Assembly: GCF_030503435.1 (NCBI RefSeq)
Contig: NZ_JAUKPO010000010.1
Coordinates: forward strand, 1 to 64,000
DNA length: 64,000 bases
Direction of reading: 5' to 3'
Source of the DNA: Rhodocytophaga aerolata
GTDB taxonomy: Bacteria; Bacteroidota; Bacteroidia; Cytophagales; 172606-1
Under the pieces are notes generated by a model that worked only from the letters and a program-made list of their open reading frames with translations, was not told the origin of the DNA and ran no database searches. Below, one piece after another: positions 7,991 through 16,454 of the stretch. How positions within the stretch are numbered: position 1 is the first letter of the stretch; each line of letters begins with the position of its first letter. Position numbers and translations under genes: made by a program.

Positions 7991-8764
7991 ATGAACCATA
8001 CAACAAGATGGAGTTTGCAAGGCAAATATACCCTCATAACCGGAGGAACCCGGGGCATAGGCAAAGCCATTGCAGAAGAGTTACTGGCTTTAGGTGCCCA
8101 GGTATGTATCGTTTCCAGAAAAGAAACGGAGGTAAATAACCAGGTAGCCGAATGGCAACAAAACAACTTGCCAGCCCTAGGCTTTGCTGCTGACTTAAGT
8201 ACTGCTGATGAACGGGAAAAACTGAAGGCTTTTATTGAGAGCAAATGGGGTAAACTGGATGTGCTGGTAAATAATGTAGGAACCAATATCCGCAAAAAAA
8301 CTCCGGAATATTCCTCTGCCGAGTACCATTTGCTTATGCAAACCAACCTGACTTCTGCCTTCCATTTATGCCAGCTTTTTTATCCCTTGCTGAAAGCCGC
8401 CGGTCAAAGTAGTATTGTTAATATTTCATCTGTTTCCGGACTTGTGCATGTGCGGAGCGGCTCTATTTATGGAATGACGAAAGGTGCCATGAACCAGCTG
8501 ACCAGAAACTTAGCCTGTGAGTGGGCAGCAGATGGAATCCGGGTAAATGCGGTGGCTCCCTGGTATATTGAAACCCCACTGGCGCAAGCCGTATTGCAAG
8601 ACAAAGCGTATCTGGAAAATATCCTCCAACGGACACCCATGCGTAAAATCGGACAACCAGAAGATGTAGCTGGCACGGTTGCCTTTTTGTGTATGCCTGC
8701 AGCAGCCTACATTACCGGCCAGTGTATTGCCGTAGATGGGGGATTTACAGTATATGGATTTTAA
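7991..8764 (+). CDS. SDR family oxidoreductase (tropinone reductase-like)
   Basis: The 257-residue enzyme is a classical short-chain dehydrogenase/reductase. The cofactor loop is TGGTRGIG (residues 17-24), NNVGTN lies at about 94-99, and the catalytic tetrad reads N119, S147, Y160 and K164 (YGMTK). Arg43 just after the second beta-strand (VSRK) suggests NADPH preference. The closing part ([11 protein letters not shown]) is intact. The whole-length pattern, especially [20 protein letters not shown], resembles tropinone reductase-like proteins, which reduce ketones of varied structure; the substrate is not predictable. ATG 7991 is preferred to the upstream in-frame codon at 7910, which adds a segment without domain content. 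The ATP-grasp gene begins 15 bp downstream, so the two are probably co-transcribed. Confidence 0.88.
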   Translation: MNHTTRWSLQGKYTLITGGTRGIGKAIAEELLALGAQVCIVSRKETEVNNQVAEWQQNNLPALGFAADLSTADEREKLKAFIESKWGKLDVLVNNVGTNIRKKTPEYSSAEYHLLMQTNLTSAFHLCQLFYPLLKAAGQSSIVNISSVSGLVHVRSGSIYGMTKGAMNQLTRNLACEWAADGIRVNAVAPWYIETPLAQAVLQDKAYLENILQRTPMRKIGQPEDVAGTVAFLCMPAAAYITGQCIAVDGGFTVYGF

Positions 8765-8779
8765 TATAAATTTGCCCTT

Positions 8780-9649
8780 ATGCAAATAGCCTTAGTAACC
8801 TACGATGATCAGGGAAGATATGCTTCTTCTGTAGAAAATGAAGACAACCAGCTGCGCCAGTTTTTATTACAAAAAGGCCTAAACATCCAGCCAGAAATAT
8901 GGACAGACCCACACGTTAACTGGCAGGCGTATGATTTGGCCATCTTAAAATCTCCCTGGGATTATTTTGATAAAATAGAGCAGTTTTATAGCTGGCTGGA
9001 TAAGATGGAAAACTTAAATATTCCTTTACTCAACCCAGCCACTGTTGTCCGCTGGAATGCTGATAAACACTACCTGGCAACTATCGAAGCCAGCGGTTTG
9101 CGCGTAACCCCAACCTTGTTTCTGGAAAAAGGGCAGTCACCATCGTTAAACGATTATTTTGAAACCTTTCAAAGCTCAAAAATTGTAATAAAACCCTGTG
9201 TGAGTGGAGGATCTAAACACACCTTTGCCATCGGCAGAGAAGACATTGACCAACTTACTCCCCAGCTAACCTCCCTGCTTCAGCAGGAAGCCTTTATGGT
9301 ACAACCCTTTTTAGAGCAGATACAGCAGGAAGGGGAATGGTCTTTTATTTACTTTAACGGGCAGTTTAGCCATAGTCTGCTCAAAAAAGCCCGCACCGGC
9401 GATTTCCGCGTACAGCATTATTTGGGAGGCACCATTCACCCAGACCCGGCACCAGCCCACATCCTTTCAGAAGCATCAGCCTATGTAGAGGCATTTACCA
9501 AAAACTGTTTGTATGCCAGAGTAGACGGGTTGATCATCAACAATCATTTCGTGCTGATGGAACTGGAATTAATAGAGCCGTTTTTGTTTTTGTTCACCTA
9601 CCCAGGCAGTTATGAAAAGTACTACCAGGCACTAAAGAGGTTTATCTAA
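8780..9649 (+). CDS. ATP-grasp family ligase (RimK/glutathione synthetase-like)
   Basis: The 289-residue protein has the ATP-grasp layout: an N-terminal Rossmann-like segment (MQIALVTYDDQGRY, then LKSPWDYF), a central ATP-binding domain (KIVIKPCVSGGSKHTFAI at about 133-150, and FMVQPFLEQI at about 172) and a C-terminal metal-binding stretch (ARVDGLIINNHFVLMELELIEPFLF). These enzymes join a carboxylate to an amine or thiol through an acyl phosphate. The ending resembles the DcsG-type and uncharacterised ATP-grasp proteins common in Bacteroidota. It follows the SDR gene by 15 bp. Substrates are unknown; a small peptide or modified amino acid is the usual product class. Confidence 0.78.
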   Translation: MQIALVTYDDQGRYASSVENEDNQLRQFLLQKGLNIQPEIWTDPHVNWQAYDLAILKSPWDYFDKIEQFYSWLDKMENLNIPLLNPATVVRWNADKHYLATIEASGLRVTPTLFLEKGQSPSLNDYFETFQSSKIVIKPCVSGGSKHTFAIGREDIDQLTPQLTSLLQQEAFMVQPFLEQIQQEGEWSFIYFNGQFSHSLLKKARTGDFRVQHYLGGTIHPDPAPAHILSEASAYVEAFTKNCLYARVDGLIINNHFVLMELELIEPFLFLFTYPGSYEKYYQALKRFI

Positions 9650-9771
9650 TGGGTTTGCATGCAAAAACTGGTTATGTCAGAAATTATTTGGCAGGAAATT
9701 CACAAACAGCTTAAACAAATACTACCCCTATTTTGATTATATACCTATGCTTCTTTCTCTCCTGCTTTTAA

Positions 9772-10905
9772 ATGACTAACTTCCTGGGTACACTTACGTT
9801 ATTGTGCTGCCTGATAAGTACTTCCGGTCAGGCACAAGTCTTCCGGTGGGCGAAAGAACGGGTTATCCGGTTTCTGGCTGACTCTACCGAACCAGGGCAG
9901 CCTCAGTTTATTGCTTATCCTACATTGGCTTATTCCCCTGAAACAGGCTTAGAGATTGGTGTTAGCTCCCTGTATTTATATTATGCCCGCAAAGATACAA
10001 CCAACCGCTTGAGTGAAGTTGCAGCTTTTACATTCATTACCTTAGAACGGCAGTATGGCTTATGGCTGGACCATGCCTTGTACACTCACCAGAATAAATG
10101 GTTTGTATTGGGGCGCTTGCGCTTTCAACGTTTTCCTTTATTATACTATGGCATTGGCCCGCAAACGCCTTCCCAATACCAGGCGGTGGTAGATGCTAAT
10201 GCTATCTTGCTGCGCGAACGTTTTTTGCGAAAAGTAAAAGGATCATTTTATGCTGGGCTGGAGGTAGATTATCAGCAACTAACCAATGTTTCGTTTGAGA
10301 GAAATCCCGAGTTTGTGGATCAACCAAACCCGGTAGGCAGTGAAGGTTCCAGGAACTTGGGCATAGGTCTGGGCCTGGTGTACGATAACCGGCACAACGT
10401 GTTGAATGTACGGCATGGCTTCTTTGCGGAAACTGGCTTTTTACGCTATACCCGGGCTCTGGGCAGTAACTATACCTTTACTAATTTCTTCTTCGACACC
10501 CGGTATTTTCATCCCATAGCCCGTAAACAAGTGCTGGCTACCCAGGTATTTGCTTTGTTCAATAACGGAAATGTTCCCTTTAATCAACTGGCTTTGCTGG
10601 GTGGCGAAAGTGTAATGCGGGGCTACTACCTGGGCCGTTACCGGGACAAAAACCTTATAGCTTCTCAGGTAGAATACCGCTGGCTACCTTTTCCATTCAG
10701 CAAACGTTTTGGCGGTACCTTATTTGTTGGCGCTGGTAATGTGGCACCAGGCCTGGGTGAATTCCGTTTTCAGAGTGTAAAAGTATCTGGTGGGGGTGGT
10801 CTGCGTTTTTTGCTGTTCCCTAAAAAAGATGTATTCACCCGCCTGGATTTTGCATTCAGTAAAGAGAGCAACGGCTTTTATATATTTATCGGGGAGGCGT
10901 TTTAA
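9772..10905 (+). CDS. BamA/TamA-type outer membrane beta-barrel protein
   Basis: The 377-residue protein has a signal peptide (about 1-21, ending SGQA) and a C-terminal sixteen-strand-type surface antigen (Omp85/D15) domain. Support comes from the glycine- and aromatic-rich alternation, the conserved LLGGESVMRGYYLGRYRDKN segment (RGY is a hallmark) at about residue 280, and the typical C-terminal strand ending FIGEAF. No POTRA domains precede the barrel, so it is one of the short barrel-only relatives and not BamA itself. It may insert lipids or proteins, or be a pore. The 120-bp gap before it contains no convincing gene. It is convergent with the response regulator gene. Confidence 0.85.
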   Translation: MTNFLGTLTLLCCLISTSGQAQVFRWAKERVIRFLADSTEPGQPQFIAYPTLAYSPETGLEIGVSSLYLYYARKDTTNRLSEVAAFTFITLERQYGLWLDHALYTHQNKWFVLGRLRFQRFPLLYYGIGPQTPSQYQAVVDANAILLRERFLRKVKGSFYAGLEVDYQQLTNVSFERNPEFVDQPNPVGSEGSRNLGIGLGLVYDNRHNVLNVRHGFFAETGFLRYTRALGSNYTFTNFFFDTRYFHPIARKQVLATQVFALFNNGNVPFNQLALLGGESVMRGYYLGRYRDKNLIASQVEYRWLPFPFSKRFGGTLFVGAGNVAPGLGEFRFQSVKVSGGGGLRFLLFPKKDVFTRLDFAFSKESNGFYIFIGEAF

Positions 10906-10966
10906 AGCAATTTTTCATATCTAAAATTATATTGGCAACAAGCGTAGTCATTGAAATATAGGTTGG

Positions 10967-11620
10967 TTAAACATTCATTAGGTCATGTACAATAGCAAAC
11001 CTGACCAGACCGGCGGTATTTTTTACATTAAGTTTTCTAAGCAGATTTTTGCGGTGTGTATCTACTGTATAGGTCGCTAAATACAGAGATTCAGCAATTT
11101 CAGGGGAAGTTTTTCCCTGAACCAATAATTTTAAAATTTCGCCTTCCCGCCTGGTCAGGTTATACGTTTTCCCAAAGTCTTCCCTGGCGGGTTTGTTTTC
11201 AGCTATCAACGAAGATTTTATAGCTACTTCTTTACTGATGTACTGGCCATTCTTCACCACACAATGGATTGCTTCAAATAATTCTTCCTTCCCGGTATTC
11301 TTAATCAAATAGCCGGCTGCCCCCTGCTCCATCAGCGTTTTAGCAAAGGTAGCATCTGTATACATAGATAAGATCAGGACTTTTACCTCGGGGAAATGGC
11401 TATGCACCTGCTTAGTGACTTCCATACCGTCCATGCCAGGCATATTAATATCCAGAATGAGTACGTCTACCTGGTTATTCTGCAAAAAATGTAAGGCGCT
11501 TGCCCCATCATAGGCTTCGCCAACAATGTGAAATTCCCTGCGGGTTTGCAGCAATCTTTTAAGGCCGTCCACGAACATCTGGTGGTCATCGGCTATGAAT
11601 ATATGTATTGTTGTTCTCAT
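10967..11620 (-). CDS. Response regulator, NarL/FixJ (LuxR) type
   Basis: The 217-residue protein has an N-terminal receiver domain (1-120) with the acidic pair D11-D12 and phospho-acceptor D57 (LILDINMPGMDG). The C-terminal LuxR-type helix-turn-helix lies at about 150-212 (LTRREGEILKLLVQGKTSPEIAESLYLATYTVDTHRKN). It is phosphorylated by a partner kinase and binds DNA as a dimer. Its start codon lies inside the last 35 bases of the histidine kinase gene, in another frame, so translation is probably coupled and the two form one two-component system. Its targets are not visible in the sequence. Confidence 0.95.
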   Translation of the reverse strand: MRTTIHIFIADDHQMFVDGLKRLLQTRREFHIVGEAYDGASALHFLQNNQVDVLILDINMPGMDGMEVTKQVHSHFPEVKVLILSMYTDATFAKTLMEQGAAGYLIKNTGKEELFEAIHCVVKNGQYISKEVAIKSSLIAENKPAREDFGKTYNLTRREGEILKLLVQGKTSPEIAESLYLATYTVDTHRKNLLRKLNVKNTAGLVRFAIVHDLMNV

Positions 11621-13598
11621 TGGGCATCGTATGAAATGGAATAGTAATAATGATTGTTGTGCCGCTTTGTGGCGAAGTGTCTATAGATAAGTTACCACCT
11701 ACTATTTTTACCCTGGACTCTACATTGATCAACCCAATCCCTTTTTCTTTACCCGCAGGCTGGCTAAATCCTTTTCCATCGTCTTCTACCAGCAGCGAGA
11801 TGTACTCATTTTCTTTTACCAATTGAATGACTGCTTTATGTGCCCCGGCATGCTTGAGTATATTATTGAACAGTTCCAGCACAATGCGGTAGAGGTGTAA
11901 CTCTATATGACGGTCTATTCTTTCTTCAAAACCATACACTTCTACATCTACCCAAAGTTTGCCATTGTGGTTGATTTGTCGGGCCATGTTTTGCAGGACA
12001 ATCCCCAACCCAAAATGCTCCAGGGCTACCGGAAGCATATTATGCGAAATATTTCTAACCTCCTGGCAGGCTTTGTCTATCAGGTCAAGCATGTCCTGAT
12101 AAGCCATTTTTTCCTGTTTGGAAAAATTTTTACCCTGGTGATCTATCCGCTCTACGTTTAGCTTCAGGGCCGACAGCAACCCACCCAGGCCATCATGCAG
12201 TTCTTCGGCTACTCTTTTCCGTTCCCTCTCCTCCCCGATCAGAATGTATTGGTTCACTTCCTGCTGTTTCTGCATGATTTGCTGCGTTTTCTCTTGTACC
12301 CGTTGCTGAAGTTCCATATTTAGATTTTCTTTAAGCTCATTCAAGTTTTCGAGCCGTTCAATAGCTAACTGCTGCGTTCTCTCTTTTTCTTCTTTAATGA
12401 TCTTCAATCGCTCCAGCAGCGATACATCAATAATTGAAACATAAAAAGTCAGAAATAGCAAGAGCACGTAGCTGGCATATTTAAAATCCGGGGTGTAGAG
12501 TTCTCTGGAGACGGCGAGCACCAGTACCATCAATAATAAGGAAACAGTATAGAATCTGGCATAGCTGTAGCGTTTGTAGAGATAAATAATGTTCATCCCC
12601 AATAAACTTCCATGTCCGATCAGCAGCATCGGATACATCATACGCACGGTTAACTGGTTCACCAGCCCATTTGTAAAACAAGCAAAAATGAGTATCAGAG
12701 AAGTATATTTACATGCCGTAATAAGCCGCAGATAGATAGGATGGACAGTATCTTTATTTATCATGCCTTCCGTCAGAATGAAGGTAAGAAAGATGACCAG
12801 GTACACAAAGAAATGGGGAGCTCTGTCTCCTACATAAGGTAGCCCTGGCCATAAAAGCTGGAAGGCCAAACCACTTAGCGAAAAAAGCAGCATCAGCAAG
12901 GAGAAAAGGTAACAGGCAAACCAGAGAAATGCTTTATCCCGGAAAATAGCATACAAGTATACATTGTGCAGTAGAAGCAATAAGAGCAAGCCAAAAAAAA
13001 TACCCAGGGCCAGTTGCTTTGTATAATCTTTTTCCCAGAAATGCCGCTCCGTAGCTAAGGTAAAATACAAGGCAGAGGCTCTGCCCCGGTTATCTAGCCG
13101 GAAATAATAGCTGCGGGTTTCCTGCGGCTGCAATTCTACCGGATACAAAAAACTTCGGTGGTTTACAAACCTGGTATGGAATGGGTAATCGTCGCCGCTT
13201 TTGTTCTCCCGAATTATCTTCCCCTGGCTAACCTCATAAAACAGGATTTCATTAAAGTTTACATACGCTTGCTCAATGAACAGGTGCTGTAGTTTATCAG
13301 ATTCATTATGGATGGTGAAATACACCCAATTAAGTTTGCGGGCACTCCACTCATAGGGTATTTCCCTGGATTCAGGTTTTTGAAATGAATACTGTTCCGC
13401 CTGTGCAAGCAACTGCTGTACTGTTAACGAGGCATCCCCAGTTTGATAGACCCATACGTTTTGAAGAAGATCCCGGCTGATAAAATTATTTCCAACAGAT
13501 ACTACATTTTGCCGAGAAAAACTTTTGGCTGCTGAAGCTTGTGTAAGGCCAATGATCAGCCAAATACTCCATATACAATATCTGAAGTGAAAATACAT
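11586..13598 (-). CDS. 7TMR-DISM sensor histidine kinase (HisKA_3 type)
   Basis: The 670-residue kinase has a signal peptide, a periplasmic 7TMR-DISM extracellular domain at about 45-185, seven hydrophobic helices at about 193-392, a coiled coil at about 400-455, a HisKA_3 dimerisation domain with phospho-acceptor H468 (EELHDGLGGLL), and a HATPase domain at about 560-655 (NNILKHAGA, DDGKGFSQPAGKEKGIGL). The DISM ectodomain has a carbohydrate-binding-like fold in this family, so a sugar or peptide ligand is plausible but unproved. It sits immediately upstream of, and overlaps, the NarL-type regulator. No adjacent gene indicates the signal. Confidence 0.95.
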   Translation of the reverse strand: MYFHFRYCIWSIWLIIGLTQASAAKSFSRQNVVSVGNNFISRDLLQNVWVYQTGDASLTVQQLLAQAEQYSFQKPESREIPYEWSARKLNWVYFTIHNESDKLQHLFIEQAYVNFNEILFYEVSQGKIIRENKSGDDYPFHTRFVNHRSFLYPVELQPQETRSYYFRLDNRGRASALYFTLATERHFWEKDYTKQLALGIFFGLLLLLLLHNVYLYAIFRDKAFLWFACYLFSLLMLLFSLSGLAFQLLWPGLPYVGDRAPHFFVYLVIFLTFILTEGMINKDTVHPIYLRLITACKYTSLILIFACFTNGLVNQLTVRMMYPMLLIGHGSLLGMNIIYLYKRYSYARFYTVSLLLMVLVLAVSRELYTPDFKYASYVLLLFLTFYVSIIDVSLLERLKIIKEEKERTQQLAIERLENLNELKENLNMELQQRVQEKTQQIMQKQQEVNQYILIGEERERKRVAEELHDGLGGLLSALKLNVERIDHQGKNFSKQEKMAYQDMLDLIDKACQEVRNISHNMLPVALEHFGLGIVLQNMARQINHNGKLWVDVEVYGFEERIDRHIELHLYRIVLELFNNILKHAGAHKAVIQLVKENEYISLLVEDDGKGFSQPAGKEKGIGLINVESRVKIVGGNLSIDTSPQSGTTIIITIPFHTMPNENNNTYIHSR

Positions 13599-13660
13599 GT
13601 CAACCCTTATCAGCTTAATGGCCTGGATACAGGTTGTAAATTACATAGTTTCTCAGCCAA

Positions 13661-13688
13661 GAAAAATACCTAATTGTTGGTATTTTTC
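13661..13688 (-). terminator. Hairpin terminator after the 114-aa gene
   Basis: GAAAAATACC (13661-13670) pairs with GGTATTTTTC (13679-13688) around an 8-nt loop. It lies between the end of the minus-strand gene at 13724 and the kinase start at 13598, and has T-rich flanks on the minus strand. Confidence 0.6.
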
Positions 13689-13723
13689 ATTTCAGAAGGC
13701 GAAAAAACGAAGTATAGCTACGG

Positions 13724-14068
13724 CTAATTTTTATGTGTTGCCGTAGACCTGAACCAAAGTTCATCTGCCATTTCTTCACTCCAAATCAATTTAACGCCTG
13801 CCCGCCGGCAATCATTAATAAAATCATTCAGGTCATCCGGAAGATGGAGGCTTTCTGCATTAATCGTGTAGCTTGATTCGCCGAACCGGATAATATTCCG
13901 GTCCTCAGAACTATCGATGTAGCAGCCACAATAAGCATAGTACTCCCACCCTTCGAACAATGCTGGAATATTTTGTGGATAAAATGGCTGCATATAAAGT
14001 TTCTGTGCATACTCCTGGGGCACAGAGGGAAAATACTGAACAAACTCTTTTAAACATACGGATTGCAT
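13724..14068 (-). CDS. Hypothetical protein (114 aa), divergent from the DUF932-like gene
   Basis: This 114-residue soluble protein has no signal peptide or membrane helix. It is rich in aromatic and acidic residues (EGWEYYAYCGCYIDSSEDRN) and ends with DDLNDFINDCRRAGVKLIW. I recognise no family. Two other minus-strand frames are open over parts of this region, but this one is longest and has the most protein-like composition. It has its own promoter-like boxes (TTGC at 14136-14133, 20-nt spacer, TATCTTTA at 14112-14105), sharing a palindrome with the divergent DUF932-like gene. Linked control suggests related roles. Confidence 0.65.
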   Translation of the reverse strand: MQSVCLKEFVQYFPSVPQEYAQKLYMQPFYPQNIPALFEGWEYYAYCGCYIDSSEDRNIIRFGESSYTINAESLHLPDDLNDFINDCRRAGVKLIWSEEMADELWFRSTATHKN

Positions 14069-14104
14069 AACTACAATAGACTTTCTGAAGGACGTGCACT
14101 AGTC

Positions 14105-14161
14105 TAAAGATAAAGAAACTCACTCAAAATTTGCAATTGCAAATTTACAATTGTATATTTA
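14105..14161. promoter_or_regulatory. Back-to-back promoters meeting on a 20-bp palindrome
   Basis: A perfect 20-bp palindrome, AAATTTGCAATTGCAAATTT, occupies 14127-14146. Rightward: TTTG at 14130-14133, a 20-nt gap, then TATATTTA at 14154-14161, close to the Bacteroidota TTTG / TAnnTTTG pattern and 17 bp before ATG 14179. Leftward on the minus strand: TTGC at 14136-14133, a 20-nt gap, then TATCTTTA at 14112-14105. Both -33 boxes lie inside the palindrome. A second small palindrome, ACAATTGT, follows at 14147-14154, and ACAATTGTA recurs at 14182-14190. A dimeric regulator bound here would affect both genes. Confidence 0.6.
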
Positions 14162-14178
14162 ATAAACCATTTTTACCT

Positions 14179-15123
14179 ATGACAATTGTAAGTACTTCTT
14201 TAGAACGGGCCAGTCAATGGGACCAGATTTGCTTTCCGGTGCATACCTTACCTCTGGCCCAATTACTGCCTGCTTCCTATGAACTTTTAGCTACCGACCG
14301 GCAAACAGCTGTGGTGGGTGAGGGTGAGCCCGGCAGTTTTCAGGTATTTGCTTTACAAGGAAAAGACTACAGCCTGATCCCCAATACATTATTACGCGAG
14401 GTAGTAGATAGCTGCATTTCTGACTATAAACTGGATATCCACTTTTCGGACCGGGGAGAGTTCAGTATTGCTATTATTTTGCCCCAACCAGTCCGTATCG
14501 GAGAAGAACAAGTGTATAAAACGCTGATATTAAATAACTCATACACAGGAAAAACACCCTTTACCATTCAGGGCACTACGCTGAAAGATGAACGGACCAA
14601 TAAAGCTAGAATAAGCTTTTACAGGCAACTCTGTTCCAACAGCTTAATGGGCTGGGCAGACGACTTTAGCAGCCTGGAACAGTACCAGTCATGGCTCGGA
14701 TCAGGACAAATGCCAAAAATCAATAATTCTCTGGTAGATCCTACATCCGTAGTGCATAAAAAGATTTCTCACAAAAAACTGGACCTATCCTGGTTTGAGC
14801 AATACTTAAAAGAAGTGATCAGTAGTTTTTTGTCGCAGCATACATCCGTTACTGCCCAGGTGCATAGCCGGCTTACGCAGGTTAGTCCGCCGAAGCAAGT
14901 GCAGGAACTGATTGTAGAAACCGGCATTCCTAAGCAACTCGCTAAAATTGCGATGGAAAGGCTCCGGAAAGAAGAAAAGATACTGAAAACAGAGCCTACG
15001 TTGTGGCTGGTGTACAACGCCATTAACTATTCGCTGCTGAACAGCCGCAGCTCACTTACCATTGGCGACCGGTATGAGCTAGATAAGAAAGCTTTGCATC
15101 ACCTGGCTGCTTTGGCCTTTTAA
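14179..15123 (+). CDS. DUF932-like protein
   Basis: The 314-residue protein matches the DUF932 (phage/plasmid-like) pattern: a YSLIPN segment at about residue 62, the central ILNNSYTGKTPFTIQG at about 119-134, FYRQLCSNSLMGWAD at about 150 and the closing LWLVYNAINYSLLNSRSSL. DUF932 proteins are usually found on plasmids and phages and have no settled function. Here the gene is chromosomal-looking, has no mobile genes around it, and is followed 49 bp later by a Rnk/GreA-like gene. ATG 14179 is used; the open frame from 14131 begins with TTG inside the palindrome. The family call rests on motif order only. Confidence 0.72.
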   Translation: MTIVSTSLERASQWDQICFPVHTLPLAQLLPASYELLATDRQTAVVGEGEPGSFQVFALQGKDYSLIPNTLLREVVDSCISDYKLDIHFSDRGEFSIAIILPQPVRIGEEQVYKTLILNNSYTGKTPFTIQGTTLKDERTNKARISFYRQLCSNSLMGWADDFSSLEQYQSWLGSGQMPKINNSLVDPTSVVHKKISHKKLDLSWFEQYLKEVISSFLSQHTSVTAQVHSRLTQVSPPKQVQELIVETGIPKQLAKIAMERLRKEEKILKTEPTLWLVYNAINYSLLNSRSSLTIGDRYELDKKALHHLAALAF

Positions 15124-15172
15124 TGTTTCAAACAGTTACAAATATCCATATACCGATCAATTTTATACTGCT

Positions 15173-15583
15173 ATGACAAACGTACTTATAACCAAACTCG
15201 ATTATATCCGGCTTAAAGAAAGTTTACAGCGGGTAAAGACTTCTAACCAGGAGCATATTACTCAGGCGAATGCGTTGCTGCGAAATGTGCATCAGGCTAC
15301 AGTGGTAGAGTCCACAGAGATTCCGCCGGATGTGGTTACGATGAACTCTTTGGTCCGTATTGTATATCTGAGCACTGACCGCATTATGGTACTTCGCCTG
15401 GTGTATCCGGAACAAGCAGATATCAAGCAGAACAGGATTTCTATTCTGGCGCCTTTGGCTATGGCCTTGCTGGGCAGCAAGAAGGGAGACGTTATTCATT
15501 TAAAGTTGCCCAAAGGCATTGTATCTATTAAAGTAGATAGTTTGCTCTACCAGCCGGAAGCAGCAGGAAATTATCAACTCTGA
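15173..15583 (+). CDS. Rnk/GreA C-terminal-domain protein
   Basis: The 136-residue protein has a short helical N-terminus and a GreA/GreB-type C-terminal domain from about residue 48 (PPDVVTMNSLVRIVYL, then ISILAPLAMALLGSKKGDVIHLKLPKG). It lacks the long coiled coil that GreA uses to reach the polymerase active site, so it is closer to Rnk, a regulator of nucleoside diphosphate kinase that also binds RNA polymerase. Rnk-like proteins are common in Bacteroidota. It is co-oriented with the DUF932-like gene and a strong terminator follows. Confidence 0.85.
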   Translation: MTNVLITKLDYIRLKESLQRVKTSNQEHITQANALLRNVHQATVVESTEIPPDVVTMNSLVRIVYLSTDRIMVLRLVYPEQADIKQNRISILAPLAMALLGSKKGDVIHLKLPKGIVSIKVDSLLYQPEAAGNYQL

Positions 15584-15591
15584 CATATTTG

Positions 15592-15615
15592 TAAACTCCG
15601 GCTTGCCGGAGTTTA
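15592..15615 (+). terminator. Strong hairpin terminator after the Rnk-like gene
   Basis: TAAACTCCGGC (15592-15602) pairs with GCCGGAGTTTA (15605-15615), an 11-bp stem with a very tight turn, 9 bp after the stop codon. It closes the DUF932/Rnk unit. Confidence 0.75.
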
Positions 15616-15645
15616 TGTTAATAACTTATTCATCCCTTACTGCCT

Positions 15646-16344
15646 ATGAAATGGCTATTATTTTTTAAAGAAAAAAACAAGCTGGTATTTTTACTTCCAG
15701 TAATGGTTATTTTAATCCTTACGCTGATTGTGGCGTCTAAAAGCCAGATAAGTCAGGTGGATAAGTCGGTACATTCTATTTACCACGACCGGCTGGTAGC
15801 AGGCAGGTCCATTACCCAAATGATGGATCTGCATTATCAAAATCATTTTTTGCTGGATAAATATATTCACGCAGATACCTTACTCAAGCAAGCCACCCTA
15901 GAAGAGCAAGTAGTTTACAACTATCAGCAGATGGATAGTATTATGCATGAGTTTAGAAAAACAGTTTTGGTAGCCGAGGAGAAAGAAGCTCTGCAGGCAT
16001 ATGAATTAAAAAACAAAGCTCACCGGACTTTTCAGCAACAGATTTTCGGGCTCTCTCCTTCAACAAGGCAAGCCTCCCAACTGGTTTTGTATAGCCAGCA
16101 GGAAGAGAGCTCGTTCCAGTCTGTACTGCATATCCTGCGTCAACTCTCTATGGTGCAACCAAGGGTAGGCAAAGCCCTGCTACAAGATTCCCAGCAAAGT
16201 ATCCGTCTTATTCAAGAGCTATCTTTTTTAGAAATAGCCTTTGTAATTATCCTTTTTGCCATTATTGAGATGATTATTTTTTTATTACTGGTGAGAGTGG
16301 GTAGCAGTTTGCATCCTCAAAAACAGAAATTCTGGTTGAATTAA
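15646..16344 (+). CDS. Orphan four-helix-bundle sensor (MCP-type) membrane protein
   Basis: The 232-residue protein has a transmembrane helix at about 12-31, a helical periplasmic region to about 190 with the features of the 4HB_MCP ligand domain, and a second helix at about 193-216. Only about 14 residues follow, so there is no HAMP, kinase or methyl-accepting output domain. The N-terminal two-thirds resembles the chemoreceptor encoded at 47252. No output domain follows downstream in any frame, so it does not look like a frameshifted receptor. It may work through a partner protein. The domain call is moderate because the bundle is poorly conserved. Confidence 0.7.
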   Translation: MKWLLFFKEKNKLVFLLPVMVILILTLIVASKSQISQVDKSVHSIYHDRLVAGRSITQMMDLHYQNHFLLDKYIHADTLLKQATLEEQVVYNYQQMDSIMHEFRKTVLVAEEKEALQAYELKNKAHRTFQQQIFGLSPSTRQASQLVLYSQQEESSFQSVLHILRQLSMVQPRVGKALLQDSQQSIRLIQELSFLEIAFVIILFAIIEMIIFLLLVRVGSSLHPQKQKFWLN

Positions 16345-16454
16345 TCTTAGCTCTATATTCGGAAAGCGGCAGCGAAGGCAGATAAAATGGCTTCGTTCGT
16401 TTTACTATTCCTGCGTATGTTATATATTTAGGACTAGCCTATTCTGCCTAACCT

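Noticed and set aside
9659-9736. 25-residue ORF (start MQKLVMSEII) between the ATP-grasp and barrel genes
   Set aside because: Short, no family, no clear promoter or conservation evidence; noted only because it fills the gap.
13828-14123. Two further minus-strand frames over the 114-aa gene
   Set aside because: They are shorter, one starts inside the divergent promoter region, and their composition is less protein-like than the 114-aa frame.
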